From: Immersiella caudata
Lineage: Eukaryota; Ascomycota; Sordariomycetes; Sordariales; Lasiosphaeriaceae
Direction of reading: 5' to 3'
Length of the DNA: 64,000 bases
NCBI GenBank assembly: GCA_030512335.1
Contig: JAULSU010000005.1
Location: forward strand, 248,001-312,000
Shown: piece after piece, positions 35,258-45,865 of the stretch
How the letters are laid out: each line of letters starts with the position of its first letter
Numbering within the stretch: the first letter of the stretch is position 1
Made by a program: the position numbers and the translations under genes
The notes under the pieces: generated by a model
Databases searched by the model: none
What the model saw: only the letters and a program-made list of their open reading frames with translations
What the model was told of the DNA's origin: nothing

Positions 35258-37560
35258 TGCGATCGCCGATGGACGACGGAGGTCCTCATTTTGGAGAGTA
35301 GTTGCCGGGTGGCGGGAAATGGTGAGTTCCGTTTGTAAGTAGCGGGTACAAAGGTACGATAGATAGATGAATCACAAGCGGCCGTGAATCATCGTAGATA
35401 GAAGCATTTGGAGATAGTATAGAAAGGAAGATTTGTTTGGCAGTTCAAACCAGGTTCCCGAGCGGGCTTCTCGTCACCAAGAGGGCAAAGAGAGCTCAAC
35501 ATTTATTGATTACGCCATGGTTGGGGAATCCTCGGAGTCTATCGTGGCCATCTCTATTTGACTCCCCGTCCGTAGTCATCAAATCACAGTCGAGCACCGC
35601 CGCGCTGTAGAATCCGGCGAGAACACTTGGGGCTGGGGATAATGGCGAATGCGACGAGTGCGAATCCAGCTTGGCAGCCGAACTCATGGCATAGTCTCGC
35701 AGCTTGAAGCACCTGGGATACCCAAAGTTTTGATGCTCGAACTGGATTCTCGAGATCCACTCCCCGCCGCTGTGTCCTTGTATTCCATCTTTTACAGGAG
35801 TTCTTGATTCTTCCGAGGCGGTCCTACCCGCCTCTTTCGGCCCTTGTTTCTTCTCGGTGTAGGTATTCTGTGTACTCGTGTCCGCAATGTGTGCGTTCCC
35901 ATCTAACTGCCATCTTTGTTTTGTCCTTGACCTGTGTTCTTTCCTCCTCTTGGTGAACTTGAAGACCCGCGCGCGTCCCCAACAATGACGCTGCTTACAT
36001 GGTTCTTGCCTGAGTACTTGTATTGTCCGACTCGAGAATTGGTGTGGCCGAGGGTCGATGTTTGAGGCTGGCGGACATCTGCGTGTGCTGAGGAGGATCC
36101 TGTTTCTCCAGAGGTATCTTCGGTATCTTGAGCAACAGGTATAGTCCATGGTGAGTGTCAGCGCTCTTCGGCCGCTATGAAACTGGGCTGAAAATATTTG
36201 ACTTGACTCGCCTTTCGTGATTGCCCTCTGCGCGCGATCGTCGGTTCGAGGGACAATCTCGTCAGTTCTGTCGTGACTTAGAAGAGAGCTGCGGTTGGAT
36301 GGCTGGCTCGGGTCGTTGCTGATTGCGAGCTGGTTCGTTATTGGAATCGCTTTACCGTCGCAACACGAGAGGCTTCTCTGCGGAGGGAAGCGGGAAGCTC
36401 TAGAGGCGCCTGAAGATACCTCACCAAGTCATTGACTTTGGTCGTTGGACAACATACTAGTTCAAGATTGACGCCAAATCCACCGATTCATAGCTAGTAT
36501 CCCAGGCCATTAGCCAATTTCCGTCCCATTTCACGTTGGTTAGCAAACGTGATTTCAGTCTGCCCCGTTTAACGTTCTCCAATCGCAATCTCCCCATTGT
36601 CGCATTAGACGTTTTTTCGAGACCAAACAAGTTCCTATGGTGGTTCATGTCAAGACTGGAAGCACTGGAAGCACTGGAAGCACTGGAAGCACTGGAAGCA
36701 CTGGAAGCACTGGAAGCACTGGAAGCACTGGAAGCACTGGAAGTCAAGTAAATTGGCCTCACTGGAGATAGGGATCACCCCAGCCCGACCTCAGGGGGCG
36801 CGGTCGGTGTTTCGGCTCACATCAACCCGTATCTTCTGCCGCTGCGTGCCCTGATGAAACTTGAGGTTTTGTCACATCACCCGGAGTTCTTGAGCACCCA
36901 AAGCTGCTTTGTCACCAAGGAATCCGCCGACCAGACTGATATGAAGCTATCACCACACCCGGTTGCAAAAGCAGCTGTCCATGGCACCCCAAAATTTGCC
37001 AAGTTTGTCTTGTCATAAGGCATCACAGGTCACAATCACAAAGGCATGCACATCACGTCAAGGGAACAAGTCTGAGCCCGCGCCATCAATTGATTCATCC
37101 TAAAAAAAGGTCAAGATCTTTGTCTTGCCTTGTGCTACTCCGTCATCAAACCCCTTGGACAGTTTACGTCCCTCGGTGCGCCCCAATCCATTTATCATCA
37201 GCCCAGAACAATATATGTCCTCGCCGCCGGCCTTGACTGCAGCCCAGTCCATTCTCAGCCTAGGAAATTTTCATGTCCGCTCTGCCAGCCCGTCATGTGG
37301 TGCAGCAGAATCCATCACCATCAACCCGGACATTCCATGTCCCGCTTGCTGCCGTTTATCCTGCGGCCATAGGCAATCGTACTCCTGCAAAGAAACGAGA
37401 GAACCCGTCGTACTCCGACAAAACAATCCAGGTCATCATCGTGAGACCAAACCCATTAGAATCCTAGACATTTTATATCCTTCTCGTTTCGCTGCGAGCC
37501 CATCTACTCCAGCTTCATATGATATAATCCCACCAATTCAACCCCTCCGAAACTCCAAGA
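35258..37560. other. Intergenic region, about 2.3 kb
   Basis: A minus-strand open frame at 35496-36149 (217 codons) is low in protein character. Another minus-strand frame near 36000-36140 reads PVAQDTEDTSGETGSSSAHA and ends at a possible GTAAGC donor, so a small spliced gene or relic may exist. I cannot find its start. A 9-bp minisatellite lies at 36655-36743. Confidence 0.4.
36655..36743. repeat. 9-bp minisatellite (ACTGGAAGC)n
   Basis: Nine perfect copies of ACTGGAAGC followed by an 8-base partial copy. The purity suggests recent expansion. No gene covers it. Confidence 0.95.
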
Positions 37561-40500
37561 CTAGATCAATCCATCATAGTAGTCTTCATCTCCTTCCGAG
37601 TCGTCAACGTAGTCCTCGTCGCTCGAAACATCAGGCTCCTCGTACTCGGTTACTTCGTCGTCGTTCAAGGCGTCGGCCTCGTACTCGGTGATTTCCTCGT
37701 CGTCCTCGTCGTCGGTCTTGTCGTGCTCAGCAACGTCTTCCATTACTTGGTCTTCCTGCTCCTCCTGCGCAGAGTTGTCCAAGTTCTGCGAGGGTTGCTG
37801 GAAAGACCGCAAGCGTCGTTTCTCATCAAAAGACTGCTGGGCAACGCGGGCCTCTGCCATTTCTTCGGGGTTCAAAGCGGCTGCGACCTCGGGATCGACT
37901 TCGTGATGATTCGAATGTTGCGGCTGTGACGGCTCATCATCGTCGGGCACTGCAACGTTTCTTTCCTCGTCTTCGCCATCGCCGTACGCGGTATGGGAAG
38001 CCCTCTGTGTGGGTTGGGTGGATCGTGAGCGCCGCATCGCATCGCGAGACTGCTGGGCACGGAGGGCATCGACAATCTCTTGAGGGCTTAAAGCGGCGGC
38101 GACTCCGGGATCGGCTTGAGTCAGGCCTTCGTTCTTCTGGTTCCAGCGTTGCGACTGTGGGGGTTCGTCGTCATCGTACACGGCAATGTCTCTCATCTCT
38201 TCGTCTTCCTGATCCTCGTGCGCGGTATTGGTGTGCGAGGATTGGGCAGAGCGCCGCTTCGCATCGAGAGACTGCTGGGCCACGAGGGCATCCTCCATCT
38301 CTTCCGGGTCTACGGCGGTGACGACTTCGGGATGTATTTCGTGCTGCGGTGGCTCCGGTGTCCTGAGCGGGTATTGAGTCTCTCGCTCGGGCGACTGCTC
38401 ATTCTCTTGGTTCGAGTGCTGAGAGGGCTCTGCCTGATTCGAATGCTGGGAGGGCTCTGTTTGATTCGAGTGTCGATCTTCTTGTTGGGGAGGACGAGTG
38501 TCGACGTCTTCTTGGTTCAACTCGTGAGCCAAGTGCGGCCCCTCCTCGGAAGCATACAAGTCCTTGTCAGCTTCCTCGGTATCGAACTCCACCGAAAGTA
38601 CTTCGGAATCCGGAAGGGAATCCTGAAGGGAATCCGGAGGGCTTGGAAGTGCGGTGCGCGGAAGTGCTACGTCTGAAGTTGACGTGGCATTCAGCTTCTG
38701 AGCAAGAGCCTCCTCGTCGGCCATCTTTACGTCGTAATAGTCCGGAAGCTTGGGTGGAAGAACAAGCCTCGGGGCGGGAGGGCTCACTCCGTCATCCATC
38801 CACCAAGGAAGATCATCCATGAAGGGGGCGAAGGCTTTCTCGAGTCCTGGGTTGGTGTCAAGTCTCTCGCGCATCGCCTTCTCTTCAACGGTGCCTCTCG
38901 CAGCAAAGTGGTAGATCTTGACCGGCTTGGTCTGGCCCTTGCGATCGCAACGCCCCTTGGCCTGGCGAATGACCCTGTCTCGATGGGCGGGATCGGGGTG
39001 CATGTAGGGCGACGCGAAGATGATGTGGTTCGCGACCGTGAGGTTGCTTCCCGCAGAGGCGTCGCTGTCAATGTCGAGGAGGAGAACACGACCGCCCTTC
39101 TTGGCCTTGAATCTCTCGAGCTGCCTGGAGGGGTTGGCTGCGTCGAGGGTGGTGAACGGGATCCGTGGGTCCAGATTCTCGAGTTCTTGCCTGATAGCAC
39201 GGATCATGGGGCCGTGCTGGGCGAAGATGAGAATCCGGTCGTCTTCGGGAATACCCTTGACGAGCTCGACGACGGCTTGCGGGCGTGTCAATTCGCCCAT
39301 GGTGCAGCGCGCGATGTCAGAGCACCGGATGACTGTTCGCCCGAGGGTGAGAGTCTTGCAGGAGGGCGCGGCGCAATGCTCCTCCATGAGGAGCTTGCAC
39401 CCGACGCAGAAAACGTGGCCGCAGCCGATGACTTGGAAGGCGGCGGTCATGGAGAGAAGTGGGCAGAAGCAACCGTCGCAGCGACGGTTGTTGATCTCGG
39501 GATCCATGCCACCGTCGGCACTAACGTGAAGACCGTGGCGCGTCAGGTGGATGAACTGCTCGAAGGCTCGCGCCTCCTTCGCCGCCGTGTGAATTTCTTC
39601 CTCCGCTCTGACGAGCTGGATCACGACGCCCTTGACCTCTTCTGCCGTTCTCTCGTACTTAGCCGCCCCGGCGCCGTTCCAGGGAAACTCGTCCCACAGG
39701 TTGATGGACGCCCGATTGTCCTTCCAATCTGCGGTGTCGAGAATCCCGTTCTCAGCCGCCCAAATCCGCTTCTGCAGATCTACCATCTTATCGCCGGCCT
39801 TGAAGGCCACGTTCCGCTCCGCAAGCTCGACCTCGAGCTGCCCCTTGGTCTTCCCCTTGAACCGGCTTCTGTCGACGTCGCTCATAACCGGCTTGGGGGG
39901 CCGGCCCGATATCCAGGTCTCGATGATGCCCCTGAGAGAGGCAACATCGAGTTTGCCCTTGGAGCCATCGGGAATGAGCACTTCGTCGACAGAAGTTGTC
40001 GAGTTGAGGACTCGACGCGAGTTCTGACCCGATACCGACAGGATATATGCCGGATCGAGCGGGAAGCCGGGGTGGTCGCGAGGGTGCCGGTGGCAGAGCA
40101 CTCGCAGAGCGTGCGCCAGTTCCTCAATCTGGGCATCGGTGAGCGACCGGAGCGTCGCCTTTTCCAGCTGGTAGAAGTCCAGCCAGGAGAACAAGGAGTT
40201 CTCCCGACGCCACGTGAACTTCGCGGCTTCGGACTTGAAGTCCGTCACCGCCAGCTGGTCCAGGTTCCGCAGGCTGCCAGGAACGGAGAAGAAGCCGCCG
40301 CCAGCCCCCCCCAAGCCGGCATTGGTCAAGAGACGGGCGATCCGAGCGAGCGAGTGGTGACCCCGACGTTGGACGTCGGTTCCCCGGAGCGCGGAGCAGA
40401 GCTCCAGCGCCCAGATCTTCACCCTGAGGAGTGCATCCCAGAAGGTGGCGTCGGCGGCCACCTTCAGGTCGTCCTCCTCCTCGTCGCCGGGGGGCCCAGC

Positions 40501-43500
40501 CCCCTTCTTCTCCTTCCTCGCCGGCGCCTTCTTGGCCTTGCCGGCTGGCTCCAGCATCGCCAGCCAGCACGCCAAGAAGACGGCCTTGTCCGCGAGGATC
40601 CTGTACAGCCACTCAACATCGACGGCCCGTCGCCGGTGCATGGTGCTTACCCTGCCGATTGAGCGCGTGAGTTCGCTCAACCCGGAAGCCGCCATGACCA
40701 GGAGGGCGTCAGTCGGTGCACACCCGCCCCGGATGTCGCCGTTGCGGAAGCGGAGGAGGTCGCGGGTCTGGGGACGGAGGGCCGTCATGTCACCACAGGC
40801 GGACGTAACGTCGTTGAAGGCGACATGGTACCGATACGCCACCTGCGGCTCCATGCTGACCAGGATGGCAATTTCTTGCACCTCTGCCCGTTCCCCAGCG
40901 ACGGTGTTGGCACGACCAAAGGCCTCCACAAACGCCCTGCCCTGCCCATGCCGCGCCACGGCCATGTCGGTGGACCGCAGTGGAGCCGAGAAAGCCCGAA
41001 AGTCCTCGCTCTTGGAAGTGCAATTGAGGACCGGGCCCTCGGCAGAGCTAGGCAGCCCAGGAACCATTTGAGGCTCCGGGCGAGCGATGTGGATGCCAAA
41101 GGGCTTGGCCGCACCACACACGTCCCGCAGCGTGGCAAGCCGGGGAGTGCCTGACAGGAACCACTTGGCTCCGGCTCCCACGTGCTCAGCAAAGGCGCCG
41201 AGCCGGGGGTGCTTGTAAGAGCACTCGTCCCAGATGAACCGGGCGAAGCTGAAGTTGTGAATCCAAGTGGATTCCCAGGGCACAACCTTGGCCGCCGCAG
41301 CCTTGTGAGGCCGTGCTGCGTCCGCTTCCTCCTCCCCCGCTTCCTCACCCCGCGTGGAGAGAGATTCTCTGGTGGCGTTGCCAGCACCGCGCCGAGCCTT
41401 CTTGCGGCCGCTCTGAGCTGCGGCTTTCGCCTGCTCCGCGAGCCCCGCGTTTCGGGCCTGAACGATGCTGCGTAGGTAGGGCAGGAGGTGGACGTTGACA
41501 TCATCCGACGCATCCTGTTCGCTTCGACCCTGGTTACGACGCGCGTGGAAATAGCCGGTGATAAGCCGACTATTCCGTGTCGCGTCGAGGTAGAGGGCCT
41601 CCAGCTCCCTCCCTGCTGCAACGTTGACGGATCCATCCGACGGGTCAGGTCGCGCCGCGAGGGTCACGAGCTGCCGACGGTAGGCGGACTCGTTGAAGAA
41701 GCCCGTGCTGATGATGATCAGCTCGGCCTTCTTCAGCGCAGCCAGCGAAGTCTTGGCCCAATCGGTCACCTTATTGATGACCAAGACTTGCGGACTGTCG
41801 AGCCCGAGGAACTTTCTTGCCTCGCTGGCCCACTGCCCGGTGATGTGGGCAGGTACGGCAATCAGCGTCGCGGACAGGTGAATGAAGAGGCGACCGGGTT
41901 GTGCCCAGTCTTCCCACTCCAACCCCATGTCCGCAAATGGCGTCCCAAGTTCCTTCCGCCAAAGGGTCTCAACAATCTCTTCACGCTCTTCCACCGACAA
42001 GGATTTGTCGGCTTCGGAGCGGACGTCGAGCAACGCGAGAGTTACGACAGTTTTGCCGTAACCTACCTCGTGGGCTACCACCCCACCACGAGATATGTGC
42101 GGGAAAGTGCATGCCTACTGCGCCTTCCCCACCACGCGAAGGTTGAGACCCTCCACCACTTCCTCCTCCGTTTCACACTCGGTGAAAGGGAGAGGCACCA
42201 CCTCTCTCCACGCCATCCACCGCACCGCATCCTCCTGCCCCGGCAACAGCTGATACTCCGCCCGGAAGCGCGGCGGCCGCAAGGTGCTCCCACCCACCTG
42301 CAGCGCCGGCTCCTTCAGCTGCGCCAGAGCAGCGAGGTCGATGCCCGCCAACTCCCCGTCCCCGCACGGCCGAAGAAACGCCGTCAATGGCCCCAGCTCC
42401 GACCCGACACTCCGCAGCCACTGGTGCCCCAGCTCCACTGTAAGAGCGGTTTTCACCGACTCGTCCAGCGCCCCCCGACCGCGCACAAAAGTGCCGGCAG
42501 CCCCGTGCGCCTGCCGAAGGTGCACAAGGGCCTTGGATGGGAGGGTGGGTGGCACAAGGCGCACCGCAACCTCGAGACTTGAGCGCTGCTTGTCGAAGCG
42601 CGCCCCGACGTGGACCGGTCTCGGCAGGCCGATTATGGCCTGCTCGTAGGCCCGGGCCTCGTCGACATCTTCGACGATGTCCCTATCCATGAAGTAGACA
42701 GGAGGGGGCTCGACGCAGCAGTGCTCGCAGGGCTTAACTGGTATCCAGTGGCCGCGGAGGTGGGCTGTCTCAACACCCAAAGAGACAGCACCCTCATGCA
42801 CACCGAGGCTAACAAAAGCAAACTTCTTCAGGAACGAGTTCACTTCTGTTGGAGGGATCATAAATAAATACGTCCCCGACTCCATGCGGCGGCTGTCGAT
42901 GCGGTAGAGGGTGGTCTTCGGGACCGGCAGGGATTTGGCGGTGGCCAGGAGGACTGCGAGGGTGGCCTTGTCTTCTGGGGACGGGTCCTTTGCCAAGGGA
43001 CATTCCGCGTTTTGGATGGATCTTGACATCCCGAACAACGGCAGGGTCTGCGGCAGCGTATAAAAGCCAAGCTCATACGACCTGCCCGATTCCCAGTATC
43101 CTCGCCAGAAGACAGACAACACCCTCTCCTCTCCAGCGGTACGGGTTGGGACTTTCCATGTCCTGTCGCTCAAGATGGTCTCCTTGGGGTCAACCGTCAA
43201 CAAAACTTCGCGGTACTCATGAGGATCGAGCTTCCGGCAGTCCAGCGTGATGACAAAGGAGTCGAGAGACGGGTCACCACAAGGGGTTGGATGCAGCATG
43301 AAGAAAACACGCGGGGAACCCTTGCGAACTCGAAGAGCATCGCGGGCAGTTCCACATCCGGGCTTGGGAAGAAAGGGGCCTTCCAGGTGGTCTTGAACAC
43401 GTCTTCTCAGCGTGGACAGTTCGTTGGTATCCGACATAGACTGGTCGACAAAACTCAACTCTCCAAATTCGAAGGAAGAATCGGCTTCGTTCATGGCGAC

Positions 43501-45865
43501 AGGAAGCTTGAGATCAATCTTGCGATTGACCCAGAGATGCAACTTCAACTCGTCACGCTCGTGGACTCGGAGCAGAACGCGTGCAACTGGCTGGTCGAGG
43601 TCAAAGTCTTCCAGCAACGTTGGTCGTTCAGGGTGGTCAGGCGCGATATAGACGTACAGGGTCGCGGAGGTCTCATTGAGGACGAGTCGAGCGAGGCCTT
43701 TTTGCGACTGGTAAGAGACGGTGACGACCTCGGTGCATTTGATGTCCCGGAAATAGAAGACCGGCCCATCGCCAAGCATCTCTCGGACAACTTCACGGAA
43801 TTTATCCTGGCTGGTAGTGGCAGGCAAAGTCGCCAAAGTGCGTTCGATGAAGCCTGGGCACACTTGAAGGGAAAAGGAGGGCGGGAGGATGCTGGAAAGC
43901 TTGACTCTGGCCTCAGCACTTGTCAACTCTTGGTGGAGATTCTTGTTGACGTCGTAACTGTGGACGGGGTTTCCACGGCAGACAGAGCAAGCGGTCGCAC
44001 CGCAGTGGACGCAGGTCATGTACGTCTTCTCGGAGTCGTCTTGACACGCAACGGCGTACGTGCAGAAACAGAGACGTCGGGCGCGTTTCGCGATGTTGCA
44101 AAGCTCGCGAAAGATGCCATCCATGCGGAAAGGTCTGGGCCGAATTGGAGGGAGCAGATACTTTCCTTCGGAACGGTGCAGATACAAGCCCGGAAAATTG
44201 TCAACCTTGTGAGGCGGGATGACATTCCAAACTGGAGGAGACTCTGCACCAAGTATGGCGAGGATGGACAGGGTTGCAGCGCCAACGACAGTGACGGTCA
44301 TCGCATTGCCGGCAAGATCCTGAAGGTTCTTCTGGCTTTCGGTCGTGATGGTCATCTCATCGACAGGCATGCCTTGAAGAGCCATGACCTCTGTTCCCGT
44401 TACAGGACGCACGAGGTTGGACACGATCGGTTGGCCAGCTGGGGTGATGCAGCCAATGAGGCCGACTTTCTTGACTTGGTTCTTCACATGAACAACCATC
44501 GGGGCGCGGTCGGTGTTCTGGCTGACATCAACCAAGTAGGGCTTGTGGCGGAGGTCGACACCGACTTTCAAACCAGCAGCAACTGCAAGATCCATGGTGT
44601 CGGATACTCGGAGCGCCTGTCTGGACCAATAGTATTGCCAAGACTGCGAAGGGAAGCAGGAGTGCACAATACGACCGTGCGAAACCTCCATCATGCTGAA
44701 GGGGTGCTCGGTGTCGGGGATCTTCTTCTGATAACGGACCTTGTCGTGGCGAAGAAGACTGATGGAGGCATTTGAATTGACCATGCTCTTGTTCTCCATA
44801 TTAAAGCGCGCTTGGACGGTGGAAGGATCATCGGGCGCGCGGAGAAAAGAAGTGACGGGTGCGGACGCTATCTGCTTGCAGAGCTTCATGGCGTCAACCC
44901 AAGCACCGACCATGGCTTGAGCTCGTGAGGGATCCTTGAGGCCGTCAGCATTGACAGCGATGAGGTAACCACGGCTGCGAGTTTGAGGAAGGTAGTAGTC
45001 CTTGGAGTCGAGCTTGATCCAGCGAGCGGCGTAACCAAGTTCGGGGAAGATGACGTTCGAATATGCGTCCCAAGGAGCGCCTTCGACGTTCTCGAGAATG
45101 ACAACTTTGGGCCGACTGACACTGACCAACTGCATAGCGCCAAAGAAAGTCTGGGTGGACTCTCCATGCTTCTTGGTCTCGGAGTCAACGAGCTTGGGGA
45201 TGGTATCCTTCAAGTCTTTGACAAACTCTGGGTTGAGGCGAACAGGACGGGCAACTTTCGGAATGTTGGTCATATCCAAATGCTTGTCAATGCCCTCGGC
45301 GTTGAGAGCCTTCTTGTCGCTGTTCAGGCCTGAGAAGTCGACACAAGAACAGCCGGCAAAGAAGATGTCAATGCCTTTGGTGGGAACGTCGACGCGGAAA
45401 CCACCTGCTGTTGTACTGTTGATGAAAGTCAGCAACAGCGAGTCATTTAGGAATCAATAAAGAGGAAACTTACGCCTTGCCGTCTCCGGTGCTAACACCG
45501 AGAGCCATCTCGACGACGTCGCGAAAGATAGTGACACTGGACGGCACATTGCGGCGGATGAAAGCTTGCTTGAACGGCTCAATCTCACAGCTATACAAGT
45601 GCCTGACCTTGACAATGGAATGCAGACCGAGAGCTAGGGCCGCCTTCTCGATCAAGTGGAGGGCGAAAATAGGGGCATCAGTGCCGGAGCACACGGTAGC
45701 GACGCCAATGTCGTAGGTTCCTTTGAATCCGGCCCTCCCGGGGCCATCGGAGACCTTCTTGACCATGTGACTGAACATTTCAGTCACATCGGCGATGGGT
45801 GCCGACTTCTGGTCGAGGATCTTCTCATCTTTGGCTTTGCTGTTGTTCTCCATGTTTGAAGACAT
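37561..45865 (-). CDS. DNMT5-type DNA methyltransferase/SNF2 helicase, interrupted by one in-frame TAG
   Basis: Exons 45865-45474 and 45415-37561 (58-nt intron, GTAAGT, CTGAC, AACAG) form a 2748-codon frame broken only by TAG at codon 1231. Methyltransferase, residues 1-520: motif I VATVCSGTDAPIFA, motif IV GCSCVDFSGLN (catalytic Cys about 155), ENVEG (239), QTRSRGY (275) and DLAGNAMTVTVVG (about 498). A Cys-rich Zn-binding cluster lies at 580-610. After the TAG: Walker A GYGKT (1249), DECS in place of DEAH (about 1527), FLSGTP, a SAP-like KTKGQLEVEL segment (about 1985), a RING (2110-2150) between the helicase lobes, ASAGSNLTVANHI and RQAKGRCDRKGQ. An acidic, Gln-rich tail has three related segments. 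DNMT5 enzymes are ATP-dependent maintenance 5-methylcytosine methyltransferases acting on hemimethylated CpG. The order methyltransferase-Zn-SNF2/RING fits that family. Whether this gene is functional depends on the fate of the TAG. Confidence 0.88.
42101..42129 (-). promoter_or_regulatory. Small RNA hairpin with the TAG in its loop
   Basis: On the transcript GGGAAG (42129-42124) can pair with CUUUCCC (42107-42101, one U bulged), GC (42123-42122) with GC (42110-42109), and GC (42121-42120) with GC (42114-42113), leaving AGUAG as a 5-base loop. Bulges A and AU interrupt the 3' arm. I paired it by eye and calculated no folding energy. Confidence 0.45.
42115..42117 (-). other. In-frame TAG between methyltransferase and helicase halves
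   Basis: Minus-strand codons run VVGKAQ, TAG, ACTFPHISRGGVVAHEVGYG without a frame change. The first Met in the downstream frame comes about 40 residues after Walker A. A CAG-to-TAG origin would be a CpA-to-TpA change, the RIP type. UAG-to-UGG (Trp) would be the A-to-I editing outcome. Confidence 0.9.

Noticed and set aside
35496..36149. Minus-strand frame of 217 codons
   Set aside because: A different frame over part of it looks more protein-like, so neither model is convincing and no start could be found.
38908..40662. Plus-strand open frame of 584 codons opposite the helicase
   Set aside because: Antisense shadow of the helicase exon, caused by codon bias, with no domain character.
37561..42081. 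Helicase half treated as an independent gene starting at 42081
   Set aside because: The codon there is GTG, and the first ATG in that frame lies after Walker A, so an independent protein would lack its ATP-binding loop.
43219..44775. Long plus-strand open frame (518 codons) opposite the methyltransferase exon
   Set aside because: It is the antisense shadow of the methyltransferase/Zn-cluster exon and has no recognisable motifs. The minus strand carries ordered methyltransferase motifs.
42121..45865. Methyltransferase half as a plain two-exon gene unrelated to the helicase
   Set aside because: The frame continues unchanged past the TAG into SNF2 motifs in the order known for DNMT5, so the two halves belong together.
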